Origin: Pseudaestuariivita rosea
Lineage (GTDB): Bacteria; Pseudomonadota; Alphaproteobacteria; Rhodobacterales; Rhodobacteraceae
NCBI RefSeq assembly: GCF_017592335.1
Contig: NZ_JACNMP010000005.1
Coordinates: 1 to 64,000, forward strand
Length of the DNA: 64,000 nt
Direction: 5' to 3'
Under the pieces are notes generated by a model that saw only the letters and a list, made by a program, of their open reading frames with translations, was not told the DNA's origin and did not search any database. The translations under genes and the position numbers were made by a program. Shown here piece after piece: positions 8,831 through 17,622 of this stretch; positions within the stretch are counted from its first letter, which is position 1, and each line of letters begins with the position of its first letter.

Positions 8831-10002
8831 GCCAGACCCTCGAGCAGATCGCGGAGCATCTGCGAGATGCCAACAAAAAGGTGCAGTTGATCTACGCTTT
8901 CAATGGCACCGGCAAAACCCGTCTTTCCCGCGCCATGAAAGACCTGATTGCCCCCAAGCCTGAAGAAGGTGAGGATGGCGAACCGTCTCGCGAAAAGGTG
9001 CTGTATTACAACGCGTTCACGGAAGACTTGTTCTACTGGGACAATGACCTTTTGGGCGATGGTGAGCCCAAACTGATGATCCAGCCGAACACTTTCACTG
9101 ACTGGATTCTTGGGGAGCAAGGCAAGGGCAATGAGGTAATTGCGAACTTCCAGCACTATACGAACAAGAACCTGACACCCGTCTTTTTGGAGGAAGACGG
9201 GTCATCGGCGGGTGGAAAAACCTATCCGTCGGTGTCTTTCTCCATAGCGACCGGAGATGACGAAGCTTCGAGTGGGATCAAGATTTCAAAAGGTGAGGAA
9301 AGCAACTTTATCTGGAGCATCTTCTATACCCTGATCGACGAGGTGGTTTCGGTTCTAGCTGTTCCTGAGCCTGCCGACCGGAGCACCAATCAGTTCGATA
9401 ATTTGGAGTACGTGTTCATCGACGATCCAGTGAGCTCGCTGGATGACAATCATCTGATTGAGCTGGCTCAGAACTTGGCGACATTGATCAAGATGGCTCC
9501 GCAAGATGGGCCAAAGTTCATCATCACCACTCACAACCCGCTGTTTTTTAATGTTCTTTTCAACGCTCTTAAGAAGGGGCTGAAGTATCGGCTTTCCCAC
9601 AACGACGACGGAACCTTCTCGCTTGAACCGCTACGAACCGATAGCCCTTTTTCCTACCATCTTCATCTGATTGAGCGGTTGAAGTCGGCCTCAGATGCCG
9701 ACGCCTTTGAAAAATATCATTACAATTTCTTGCGAAATATCTTGGAGAAAACTTCGACCTTTCTGGGGTATGACGACTGGTCAGAGTTGCTGCCAAAGAC
9801 GGCAGACGGAACCAACGATGCATACTTGAAGCGCATCGTCGATATTTCGAGCCACTCAAAACACTCTGGTTATGAACTGGCGGAACTCTCACAAGACGAC
9901 AAGCGTGTCTTAGGCTTTCTTCTGGGTGCTACGGCCAACAAGAAATATGAGTTTCCTGACAGGTATCAGGTGCCTTTGAGGGACGACGCGCAAGATGATT
10001 GA
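8827..10002 (+). CDS. PrrC/RloC-like ATPase, candidate anticodon nuclease
   Basis: 391 residues, GTG start overlapping the hsdS stop. Walker A is FNGTGKT (25-31); an ABC-signature-like ISKGEESN lies at 153-160; Walker B is [15 protein letters not shown] (196-210); the H-loop region is IITTHNP. This ABC-type layout with DDPxSSLD is that of the PrrC/RloC family (AAA_13). E. coli PrrC (396 aa, between prrB/hsdS and prrD/hsdR) cuts tRNA-Lys when phage disables the restriction enzyme, using an Arg-x3-Glu and a distal His. Here R303-x3-E307 and H343 or H346 could match that triad. Length, gene order and motifs agree; nuclease activity is inference. It could instead be another ATPase accessory of type I systems. 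Confidence 0.7.
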   Translation: MSQTLEQIAEHLRDANKKVQLIYAFNGTGKTRLSRAMKDLIAPKPEEGEDGEPSREKVLYYNAFTEDLFYWDNDLLGDGEPKLMIQPNTFTDWILGEQGKGNEVIANFQHYTNKNLTPVFLEEDGSSAGGKTYPSVSFSIATGDDEASSGIKISKGEESNFIWSIFYTLIDEVVSVLAVPEPADRSTNQFDNLEYVFIDDPVSSLDDNHLIELAQNLATLIKMAPQDGPKFIITTHNPLFFNVLFNALKKGLKYRLSHNDDGTFSLEPLRTDSPFSYHLHLIERLKSASDADAFEKYHYNFLRNILEKTSTFLGYDDWSELLPKTADGTNDAYLKRIVDISSHSKHSGYELAELSQDDKRVLGFLLGATANKKYEFPDRYQVPLRDDAQDD

Positions 10003-13000
10003 GCAGACGAAAACTATAGCCGAAACGAAGAATTTCATCGTCCTCGACAAGTATACCAAGGAGTGGGACGCCGCTGATCGGTACCAGAGCGAAGACGATC
10101 TGGAGCGCGAGTTAGTGCAGGATTTGGTCAATCAGGGCTATGAGTTCCTGCCCGCCCTGACGAATCCAGACGCGATGCTTGCCAACGTCCGAGTGCAGCT
10201 GGAACAGCTGAACAACGTCACGTTTTCAGATGATGAGTGGAAGCGTTTTGTGGAGACCTACCTCGACAAGCCTAGCGACGGCATCGTCGACAAAACCCGC
10301 AAGATTCACGATGACCACATCCATGATTTCGTTTTTGACGACGGGCGCATCCAGAACATCTACCTCTTCGACAAGAAGAACATGGCCCGCAACAATCTGC
10401 AGGTGATCAAGCAGTTCGAGCAAGTCGGTACGCACGCCAATCGCTATGACGTGACGATCCTGGTCAACGGTTTGCCATTAGTGCAGATCGAGCTGAAGAA
10501 GCGCGGCGTTGCGATCCGCGAGGCGTTCAACCAAATCCACCGCTATAGCAAAGAAAGCTTCAACAGCGAGCATTCCCTGTTCAAGTTCCTGCAGCTCTTC
10601 GTGATTTCGAATGGCACGGATACCCGGTATTTCGCCAACACGACCAAGCGTAACAAGAACAGCTTCGACTTTACCATGAACTGGGCAAAGTCCGATAACA
10701 GCTTGATCAAAGACTTGAAGGATTTTACAGCGACCTTCCTCCAGAAGCGTACGCTGCTGAACGTTTTGTTGCAGTATTCGGTTTTTGATGCGAATGACAC
10801 CTTGCTGGTCATGCGCCCTTACCAGATTGCCGCGACAGAACGCATACTGTGGAAGATCAAAAGCTCATATGAAGCCAGGAAGTGGCGAAAGCCGGAGGGA
10901 GGAGGCTTCATCTGGCACACGACCGGCTCTGGCAAGACTCTAACAAGCTTCAAGGCCGCGCGGTTGGCGACCGAGCTGGATTTCATCGAAAAAGTGTTCT
11001 TCGTCGTGGACCGCAAGGACCTCGACTACCAGACCATGAAAGAATACCTGAGGTTTTCACCTGACAGCGTCAACGGCTCTGACAGCACGGCCGGGTTGAA
11101 GCGCAACTTGAGCAAGGACGATAACAAGATTATCGTCACAACGATCCAGAAGCTGAACAACTTAATGAAATCGGAGGCTGACCTGCCGGTCTATGGTGAG
11201 CAAGTGGTCTTCATTTTCGACGAATGTCACCGCAGTCAGTTCGGCGAGGCGCAGAAAAACCTGAAGAAGAAGTTCAAGCGGTTCTATCAGTTTGGCTTCA
11301 CCGGAACGCCGATCTTTCCCGAAAATGCCCTGGGGGCCGAAACGACCTCAAGCGTGTTTGGGCCTGAGTTGCATTCCTACGTGATCACTGACGCTATTCG
11401 CGATGAAAAGGTACTGAAGTTCAAGGTCGACTACAACGATGTGCGCCCAAAGTTCAAAGCCATCGAAACAGAGCAAGACGAGAAAAAGCTCGGCGCCGAT
11501 GAAAACAAGCAAGCGCTGCTTCATCCAGAACGTATTCGAGAAGTCTCTCAGTACATCCTGAACAACTTCCGTCAAAAAACACATCGGATGCAGGCAGGAG
11601 GTAATGGGTTCAATGCCATGTTCGCCGTCAGCAGTGTAGAGGCGGCAAAGCTCTATTATGAAACCTTGAACGCCCTGCAATCCGATAGCGAAAAACCGTT
11701 AAAGATCGCGACGATCTTCTCGTTTGCAGCTAACGAAGAGCAAGATGCGATCGGGGACATTCAGGATGAGAGTTTTGATGTGTCAGCGATGAATAGCAGC
11801 GCGAAGGAATTTTTGAGCGCCGCAGTCGAAGACTATAATGCCTTTTTCAAGACAAATTTCAGTGTCGATAGCAGTGGTTTCCAAAACTACTATCGCGACC
11901 TTGCTAATCGCGTTCAATCGAAGGATGTCGACCTACTCATTGTCGTTGGCATGTTCCTTACGGGCTTTGATGCTCCAACGCTAAACACCTTGTTCGTCGA
12001 TAAAAATCTCCGCTACCACGGATTGCTACAAGCGTTCTCGAGGACCAACCGAATCTTCGATGCGACTAAGAGGTTCGGCAATATCGTCGCGTTCAGGGAC
12101 CTTGAGCAAGCCACCGTTGATGCGATCACGTTGTTTGGTGACAAGAACACTAAGAACGTCGTACTGGAAAAAAGCTACGACGAGTACATGAATGGTTTCG
12201 TTGACGAGGAAACTGGCGCGGCGCGGCGCGGCTTCATTGATGTTGTGAACGAGCTAACCGAACGCTTTCCCAATCCGGATGAGATTATCAAAGAAGAAGA
12301 TAAGAAGGAGTTCGCGAAGCTTTTTGGTCACTATCTTAGGGTAGAGAACGTGCTTCGGAACTACGATGAGTTCTCTGCATTGAAAGCCTATCAAGGTCTG
12401 GATGTACAAGACGCTGATGCTGTCGAAGAATTTAAGCAAAGGTACTACTTGAGCGACGATGATCTCCGTGACCTAGAAGCAATATACCTGCCTTCAGATA
12501 GAGCAATTCAAGACTATAGATCGACGTACAATGACATTCGCGATTGGCTGCGACGTGAGAAGTCATCAGCTGGGCAAGAACAGAGCAATGTCGAGTGGGA
12601 TGACGTTGTTTTCGAGGTGGACCTTCTGAAATCTCAAGAGATCAACCTGGACTACATCCTAGAGCTGATCTTCGAGAAGAATAAAGAGGCGAAGAGCAAA
12701 GGAGATCTAATTGAAGATGCGCGCCGTGTAATTCGCGGTAGTCTTGGTCACCGAGCGAAAGAAAATTTGATCGTTGATTTTCTCAATCAGACTGACCTCG
12801 ACCAGGTTGATGACAAGTCGGGTGTGCTGGAAGCATTTTATTCCTATGCTCAAGCCGAGCAACATAAGGAGGTCCAGGAGCTTATAAAGTCAGAGAACTT
12901 AAATTCTGACGCCGCTAAGCGTTATATTTCAGCCTCTATCAGACGTGAATTTGCAAGTGAAAACGGTGCTGACCTAAATACCATACTTCCTAAAATGAGC

Positions 13001-13096
13001 CCATTAAATCCGGAGTTTCGCACTAAGAAGAAGAACGTCCTTGAAAAGATTTCATCCTTCGTCGAAAAGTTTAAAGGGGTGGGCGGACAAATCTAG
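9995..13096 (+). CDS. hsdR: type I restriction endonuclease subunit R
   Basis: 1033 residues. The N-terminal nuclease domain has D152 and the E166-L-K168 motif (PD-ExK type, context VQIELKKRG). A superfamily 2 translocase follows, with Walker A TTGSGKT at about 309-315, DECH at 409-412, a FTGTPIF motif III segment, and [20 protein letters not shown] with FSRTNRIFD in the second RecA domain. The C-terminal part is helical, for assembly with HsdM/S. It moves DNA with ATP and cuts away from unmodified sites. It overlaps the end of the PrrC-like gene by 8 bases. The length and motifs are complete, so it is probably active. Confidence 0.95.
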   Translation: MIEQTKTIAETKNFIVLDKYTKEWDAADRYQSEDDLERELVQDLVNQGYEFLPALTNPDAMLANVRVQLEQLNNVTFSDDEWKRFVETYLDKPSDGIVDKTRKIHDDHIHDFVFDDGRIQNIYLFDKKNMARNNLQVIKQFEQVGTHANRYDVTILVNGLPLVQIELKKRGVAIREAFNQIHRYSKESFNSEHSLFKFLQLFVISNGTDTRYFANTTKRNKNSFDFTMNWAKSDNSLIKDLKDFTATFLQKRTLLNVLLQYSVFDANDTLLVMRPYQIAATERILWKIKSSYEARKWRKPEGGGFIWHTTGSGKTLTSFKAARLATELDFIEKVFFVVDRKDLDYQTMKEYLRFSPDSVNGSDSTAGLKRNLSKDDNKIIVTTIQKLNNLMKSEADLPVYGEQVVFIFDECHRSQFGEAQKNLKKKFKRFYQFGFTGTPIFPENALGAETTSSVFGPELHSYVITDAIRDEKVLKFKVDYNDVRPKFKAIETEQDEKKLGADENKQALLHPERIREVSQYILNNFRQKTHRMQAGGNGFNAMFAVSSVEAAKLYYETLNALQSDSEKPLKIATIFSFAANEEQDAIGDIQDESFDVSAMNSSAKEFLSAAVEDYNAFFKTNFSVDSSGFQNYYRDLANRVQSKDVDLLIVVGMFLTGFDAPTLNTLFVDKNLRYHGLLQAFSRTNRIFDATKRFGNIVAFRDLEQATVDAITLFGDKNTKNVVLEKSYDEYMNGFVDEETGAARRGFIDVVNELTERFPNPDEIIKEEDKKEFAKLFGHYLRVENVLRNYDEFSALKAYQGLDVQDADAVEEFKQRYYLSDDDLRDLEAIYLPSDRAIQDYRSTYNDIRDWLRREKSSAGQEQSNVEWDDVVFEVDLLKSQEINLDYILELIFEKNKEAKSKGDLIEDARRVIRGSLGHRAKENLIVDFLNQTDLDQVDDKSGVLEAFYSYAQAEQHKEVQELIKSENLNSDAAKRYISASIRREFASENGADLNTILPKMSPLNPEFRTKKKNVLEKISSFVEKFKGVGGQI

Positions 13097-13156
13097 TAAG
13101 TTCGGGGAAGTGTTCAAACCTCACACACCATAACGCCTAAACTTGGATCCCTTTTG

Positions 13157-13564
13157 CTACGGTTTTGAAAAAAGATCATTACAAAACAGAAGAAGTAACG
13201 TTCCAACAGCACCATCGACAATTGCGAAGTAAGTATTAAGCCTTTGCCAATCCCAGTTCTCAGCACCTGTAATATATCTATATGGACCTAGTGCTAAAGC
13301 CGCACAATACACTATGAATAGTAGAACAACGGCAAATACATATACAAAGCCAACCTCATTTATAACATCTACGCGCCCTTGATTTGCTACTATCCAATTT
13401 GACACAGTCACTGCATAAGCCATTGTGATTGGTAAGCTTATTTCAGCGATAGCAACTTCTTCTTGAAATGCTTCGTCAAAATAGAAGAATAAAAGTCCGC
13501 TTAATGCACAGTGCATGATTAATAATGCACAAGCCAACGTACCTGAAACATATCCTTTTTTCAT
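13157..13564 (-). CDS. small integral membrane protein, unknown
   Basis: 135 residues with about four hydrophobic segments: near 7-29, 43-60, 70-93 and 110-128. There is no signal-peptide cleavage site and no recognisable motif. It lies 3 bases after the secreted protein at 13568-14806, on the same strand, so both are one operon. The DNA is AT-rich against the phage genes. The context (between a restriction operon and phage lysis genes) would suit a conversion or defence gene, but the sequence itself gives no function. Confidence 0.6.
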   Translation of the reverse strand: MKKGYVSGTLACALLIMHCALSGLLFFYFDEAFQEEVAIAEISLPITMAYAVTVSNWIVANQGRVDVINEVGFVYVFAVVLLFIVYCAALALGPYRYITGAENWDWQRLNTYFAIVDGAVGTLLLLFCNDLFSKP

Positions 13565-13567
13565 AAT

Positions 13568-14806
13568 TCACCCATTTGGTGATACATCATTCAACACTTC
13601 GTCAAACGTTTGAAAATGCTTCGCGATGTTACCGGCGCCTCTATCACTTAAGTTCACTATACCTGGTTGATCCAATGCGCGGACTGCATCATTAAATGCA
13701 GCCATCATCTCAAGTCCTCCTGCGGAAACTGCTAATGCTTGCGCGTTCAACCGTGCGCTGTTTGTATTCGATCCTGAAGCAATGCGAACTTTTGATGCAC
13801 ATTCAGTGGCTTGGGTAAGCGAATTTAATAGACTTGATCGCCCAAGTCGTCCTAAGTCAGAAAGTACGGTGCTATCGCCTCTTTTTTGACGTCCTGCAGC
13901 TGCAATAGCCCTCAGGACAGTTGTAGACAGACGTATGCAATGATCGTGAAGATCAAGGTCGTTAGCTGCGGCAATCGACTGATCCGCTTCCCTGAAGGAC
14001 TGTTCAAACAGTCTACCGCTGTAGATAAGAAGCAATTCTTCAATCGTTCTTTCATGCAATTGTCGTCCACGGATTGGACGGTCGCTAATATCTCTAAGTA
14101 TTTTATTGAGGATGCGTGCATGTTCCTCAACATATTGAGAATGTAAAGTTGAGTCTGACAAGCTTTCGCCAATACTACCCAGATATTCGAATACTCTAAG
14201 GACTACTGAGGGGTCTCCTTCAGCTACATAACTGATGTTCCTTTTAAATGTGAATACAAGAGCCTCAAACTGATCTGCAGTGATCTCATCGTTGGTCAAA
14301 AGGAAATCAATCTGCTTTTGCATCGCCCGAAGCCGAGCCATTTGATCATCACTTCGACTAGTTGAAGGAGTAAACGGAAAGCTTTCCCGAAAAAACCTAT
14401 TAAGATTGTTAACAACACGCAGATTTATGCGTTTTTCGTTACCCTGCACAACAACCCTAGAAATAGGAACATAGCGCAGCGGTTCGCCCTCTACACTTTT
14501 AATCACGCCCCAAACTAGTAAGTCATCAAACTCGAAGTTAAGGTTTTTTATTATTTCTGGTTTGAGATTCACCACAGACGTCTCACCGCGCCCGCTGGAT
14601 TTCGTATTCCAACTATGAAGAAACGGAGAGAATTCACTATCTGGTGGAAGATTTGATCCTACAAATAAGCTAAGATCGATAGTCACTTCTTGAAAACCCG
14701 AACCCACTCCTGCGACAGAACCCGTCAGCCGTAGATCACGATCTTCCGCAAAAAGTGGAGATGTAAGCATGAATACCAAACAATAAAGAAAGCTAATTCG
14801 AAGCAT
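13568..14806 (-). CDS. secreted protein, unknown
   Basis: 412 residues. The N-terminus (MLRISFLYCLVFMLTSPLFA) is a classical signal peptide with a cleavage site after A20. The first 130 mature residues look beta-rich, the rest (from about 150) mostly helical, with no repeats or catalytic motifs that I recognise. No clear membrane anchor is seen after the signal, so it is probably periplasmic. It is followed 3 bases later by a membrane protein gene. AT-rich, with codon use unlike the phage genes. It is an orphan to me; no family can be named. Confidence 0.65.
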   Translation of the reverse strand: MLRISFLYCLVFMLTSPLFAEDRDLRLTGSVAGVGSGFQEVTIDLSLFVGSNLPPDSEFSPFLHSWNTKSSGRGETSVVNLKPEIIKNLNFEFDDLLVWGVIKSVEGEPLRYVPISRVVVQGNEKRINLRVVNNLNRFFRESFPFTPSTSRSDDQMARLRAMQKQIDFLLTNDEITADQFEALVFTFKRNISYVAEGDPSVVLRVFEYLGSIGESLSDSTLHSQYVEEHARILNKILRDISDRPIRGRQLHERTIEELLLIYSGRLFEQSFREADQSIAAANDLDLHDHCIRLSTTVLRAIAAAGRQKRGDSTVLSDLGRLGRSSLLNSLTQATECASKVRIASGSNTNSARLNAQALAVSAGGLEMMAAFNDAVRALDQPGIVNLSDRGAGNIAKHFQTFDEVLNDVSPNG

Positions 14807-14889
14807 TATAAGACCTGAAAAGACACGAATTTACAATCTGTGATTGATATTATCAGCCATCACCCTGAAATTTCAAGTAATAAGTGTAT

Positions 14890-15126
14890 TTATCCGTTTT
14901 TTTCCAAACACTCCCTCTCATACGCCCTATTCGTCTTCACATCTTTCGCGAGGTTCTCGCGATCATGCTGGATGCGATACTGCAGCACATCCTCTGACGG
15001 AAAGACGCGGGGTTCTTCGATGTCGCAAAAGAACGGCCCGCCTTGGGGCGGGTTAATCCTGTCGCAGCCACTCACGAGCGGCGTCAAGAAGACTGTCGTC
15101 AGGCAGGCGATCCACTTGGCTGTCAC
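14890..15126 (-). CDS. Rz1-like outer membrane spanin
   Basis: 78 residues, GTG start. A short lipoprotein: positively charged start, hydrophobic core, lipobox LVSGC, then a proline and glycine-rich INPPQGGP segment and a charged helical tail. It starts inside the preceding gene in another frame (74-base overlap), the classic overlap of Rz1 with Rz. With its partner it would span the periplasm and fuse the two membranes in the last step of host lysis. It is the last gene of the phage late operon. It was assigned by architecture, not by close similarity. Confidence 0.65.
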   Translation of the reverse strand: MTAKWIACLTTVFLTPLVSGCDRINPPQGGPFFCDIEEPRVFPSEDVLQYRIQHDRENLAKDVKTNRAYERECLEKNG

Positions 15127-15277
15127 GGGCTTTGTCCTTTTCGATGTGGGTTTTGCGGGCGTCCTGGGCGGCGCGCTGGCAAGCCTGTTCCCCGGCGGTG
15201 TAGCGGGCGTTGCCGAAGGCCCAGAGGCCGCCCAAGAGGATAAGCGCCAGAACGAGGATGAGCTTGATCCGGGTCAT
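15053..15277 (-). CDS. Rz-like inner membrane spanin
   Basis: 74 residues from the ATG at 15277, chosen because it overlaps the endolysin stop (ATGA) and gives a proper N-terminal membrane segment (IKLILVLALILLGGLWAF). A charged helical periplasmic part follows (QRAAQDARKTHIEKDKARD), the usual make-up of an i-spanin. The longer frame upstream has no membrane start. It pairs with the overlapping lipoprotein at 14890-15126. Confidence 0.7.
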   Translation of the reverse strand: MTRIKLILVLALILLGGLWAFGNARYTAGEQACQRAAQDARKTHIEKDKARDSQVDRLPDDSLLDAAREWLRQD

Positions 15278-15840
15278 GACGTGGCCCCTTGCTTGGCCAG
15301 CAACGCTGCGATCTGATCGCGAATGTCCCGCTTGACCCCGCTGGCGAAGATCGGGCGATAATCTTCGGTCAATCGTGTGATCTCCAGCACGGTGCCGTCG
15401 TTCGACCACTCCCCATGGAAGAACAGATCGCGTTCCTTTTCCCGGCGGGGAAGGATCTCGGCCGGTCGTCGCCAGTTCATAAAAGCCTGGCGCGCGCCGT
15501 CGATGTTACCCTCGTTCCAGAGCCGCACCCAGGTGGCGCGATGAACGCCGCCGGTGTTGAAGTCAAAGGACAGCGCGGCCGCAAACTGCGCCTCATTTAA
15601 CGTGCACAAACGGAATTCTCGGCGTACGCGGTCTGCGTAGCGCTGCAGCGACCAGACATAGACTTCAAGACAGCGTTCCAGCGAGGCCGGGTTGTCCTTG
15701 TAGCGCGGATAAACCTGATGCCCCGAGGCATTGGTCAGACCGATGCTCCAGGTCCAGACACCAACGCTGTCGCGATAGGCTTGCCGCACAAGGGCTTCAT
15801 GATGCGCTATCTCTAGCGCAACTTTGGCAGTGATTTGCAT
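15274..15840 (-). CDS. phage endolysin, GH24 lysozyme
   Basis: 188 residues from the ATG at 15840, preceded by GAGGA. The catalytic triad of T4-type lysozymes is visible with exact spacing: E15, eight residues, D24, five residues, T30. The segment SFDFNTGG is also typical of the family. It cuts the glycan strands of peptidoglycan at lysis. No signal or membrane anchor is visible from this start, so it should need the holin for export. The in-frame longer version (to 15906) adds a stretch with no ribosome site. It sits in the lysis cassette between an antitoxin-like gene and the spanins. Confidence 0.9.
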   Translation of the reverse strand: MQITAKVALEIAHHEALVRQAYRDSVGVWTWSIGLTNASGHQVYPRYKDNPASLERCLEVYVWSLQRYADRVRREFRLCTLNEAQFAAALSFDFNTGGVHRATWVRLWNEGNIDGARQAFMNWRRPAEILPRREKERDLFFHGEWSNDGTVLEITRLTEDYRPIFASGVKRDIRDQIAALLAKQGATS

Positions 15841-15853
15841 GGGGGGAGATTCC

Positions 15854-16045
15854 TCAGAGGTAGGCGTCAGAATGCAGACGATCCATGATCGCCCAAAGCG
15901 GATCAAAATCGCCTTTAGCCATCAGTTCGGCAGGTGCTGTGCCCCTAAGTTGCGGGTGTGGGCTTGTCAGCCAAATGCGGGTTTCGTCTTCTGTGTAATA
16001 ATGGCCGAGTTCATACCAGAGGTTTCGATCACAATCTGTCTTCAT
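15854..16045 (-). CDS. antitoxin-like protein (Xre/MbcA/ParS toxin-binding type)
   Basis: 63 residues from the ATG at 16045, preceded by AGAAAGGA. The C-terminal half, WLTSPHPQLRGTAPAELMAKGDFDPLWAIMDRL, follows the pattern WLxxPxPxLxGxxPxxLxxxG of the toxin-binding domain of Xre/MbcA/ParS antitoxins that pair with RES toxins. The N-terminal DNA-binding helices of full antitoxins are missing, and no RES toxin lies nearby. It is placed in the lysis cassette between the holin genes and the endolysin. Its role there is unknown; it may bind a host toxin. Confidence 0.6.
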   Translation of the reverse strand: MKTDCDRNLWYELGHYYTEDETRIWLTSPHPQLRGTAPAELMAKGDFDPLWAIMDRLHSDAYL

Positions 16046-16061
16046 CTGCGTGTCCTTTCTG

Positions 16062-16205
16062 TCAGCCAACCCACATTTCCCAAAGCACCGTGATCAGCAC
16101 GAGGACCAGGATGGCGATGATCCAGGCGCGGCATTCTTCGCCCGCCAGCTGGCGCAGGCAGGCCCACAGGCTGCGGTGATGGTCATCGTCTGGTCTATCG
16201 CTCAT
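16062..16205 (-). CDS. small membrane protein in lysis cassette
   Basis: 47 residues. The ATG overlaps the stop of the holin-like gene (ATGA at 16202-16205). A charged N-terminal half (DRPDDDHHRS, CRQLAGEECR) is followed by one C-terminal membrane segment (WIIAILVLVLITVLWEMW). This tail-anchored layout and the position suggest a second holin, antiholin or lysis accessory protein. No family is recognised. Confidence 0.6.
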   Translation of the reverse strand: MSDRPDDDHHRSLWACLRQLAGEECRAWIIAILVLVLITVLWEMWVG

Positions 16206-16570
16206 TTCCCACCTCCGATGCGCTTGGCCTGGGCTTCGACGAGGGAGACGACCATGCGGGCGACGGACATGCCGACGAGGCCTGCCAGAAAGCCGCTGGT
16301 CATATAGAGATCGGGGCCGGTGTCGAGTTTGAGGCCCGCACTGGCGAGCAAGGCCAGCACGATAGGGCCGAGGTAACTGGCGGCAATGGCGCCCGAGATC
16401 ACCGAGATCACACCATCGCGCAGCTTGCGGCGCTCGGCCATGAACCAGCGATAGAGGCCACCGAAGGCGCCAGCCGAGACCGCGCGGCCGGTTTCTCCGG
16501 TGAGCCAGGTCAAGACCGCCAGCCCGCCCTGGACCAGCCGATCCCAAAGGGTCGGATCATTGAGGGACAT
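16202..16570 (-). CDS. holin-like phage protein
   Basis: 122 residues with a GAAAGGA ribosome site. Three hydrophobic segments are seen: about 11-25 (weak), 54-77 and 90-109, separated by a basic loop (FMAERRKLRD). Size, membrane layout and position just upstream of the endolysin fit a holin that forms lesions in the inner membrane to release or trigger the endolysin. Related proteins occur in rhodobacterial prophages. The assignment is mainly from context. Confidence 0.65.
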   Translation of the reverse strand: MSLNDPTLWDRLVQGGLAVLTWLTGETGRAVSAGAFGGLYRWFMAERRKLRDGVISVISGAIAASYLGPIVLALLASAGLKLDTGPDLYMTSGFLAGLVGMSVARMVVSLVEAQAKRIGGGK

Positions 16571-16587
16571 GTTTTCGGGATCCTTTC

Positions 16588-17622
16588 TCAGTATTCACGC
16601 CACCAGACATTCGGCGTCCGGTTGAGGCGGTAGTACCATCCAGGGGGCACCACATAGGGACCCTGGGCTATCATGTTGATATGCGAGTTTGAGCTGCGGT
16701 CTAAAGCGGACTGACCGATAATCGTGAACGTGACCCCGTCATGCGAGATGTAAAAGAAGTTGGGGCCATCATTGTCGATGCGGGATTCATAAATTGACAC
16801 ATATCGCGGCCGCGCCCAGGTGTTCTGGTAGACCGTCCCGCCCGTGCGTTGTGCTGTGACATCCTGCACGCCACCGGGATCGCCGGGCTGACGTGCGTCA
16901 AAGGCCGTCCCGACCAGATTGGCATCCATGATCCCCGGCCCGGTCAGCGCTTCGGCCTCGGCAACCGTCGCCTTCGGCCGATTGCCGTCATGCCAGACGT
17001 CATGGCCATTGCGCCGGAGAGTAGAGCCACCACTGACATTGATGACGCCATTGCCTTGCTGGTCGATCACCAAGGCCCCATCGGCCCCCTGATTGCGATT
17101 GATCGAGGCCGCCGGGGTCACACCCGCTGCGTTGGCCGAGTAAAACCGGATCGCCGTCCAGAGGTTCGTGGTCAGCGCGGTGCCGAGATCAAGGGTTTGC
17201 CGCGTGCCAAAGACGCCCGCCACCCGCGCCGCAATCGCCTGAGCCACGCGCAGGGGCGTCATCAGTTTGCTGCTGATCACGCCCGCCTCAGCCTCGGCCT
17301 GAGTGGCGCGCGGGATGCGTTCGGCGGCAAACTCACCGCTGGTGATCAAAGGGGCACTGCGCAGGAAGGGCGCGACATCGGTGATGCTGTTGGTCTGGGG
17401 GTTGTAGCTCACCAGCGGGATATCCCCGGACCCGGTGAAGACCATCAGCCGGTTTTGTGTGGGCGTCTGTTCCTGCACCCACAGCAAGCCAGGCACGGCA
17501 TAGCTGGGGCGCGTGGGGCCACTGTGCCGGGCGTGGATGGCATCGCGCAGCTGCATCAGCATATCGGCCAGCTCAATGCCCGAGGTGTCGGGATCGATGA
17601 CCCCAAAATCATATTGCGTCAT
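16588..17622 (-). CDS. tail fibre / distal tail protein
   Basis: 344 residues from the ATG at 17622, which overlaps the stop of the J-like gene (ATGA). The middle has RATQAEAEAGVISSKLMTPLRVAQAI, a pattern common in phage tail fibre proteins, and a repeat-like RPKATVAEAEALTG. The C-terminal part (about 255-344) is aromatic and glycine-rich and would bind the host receptor. It is the last structural gene before the lysis cassette, where fibres usually lie. No chaperone gene is seen. Confidence 0.75.
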   Translation of the reverse strand: MTQYDFGVIDPDTSGIELADMLMQLRDAIHARHSGPTRPSYAVPGLLWVQEQTPTQNRLMVFTGSGDIPLVSYNPQTNSITDVAPFLRSAPLITSGEFAAERIPRATQAEAEAGVISSKLMTPLRVAQAIAARVAGVFGTRQTLDLGTALTTNLWTAIRFYSANAAGVTPAASINRNQGADGALVIDQQGNGVINVSGGSTLRRNGHDVWHDGNRPKATVAEAEALTGPGIMDANLVGTAFDARQPGDPGGVQDVTAQRTGGTVYQNTWARPRYVSIYESRIDNDGPNFFYISHDGVTFTIIGQSALDRSSNSHINMIAQGPYVVPPGWYYRLNRTPNVWWREY

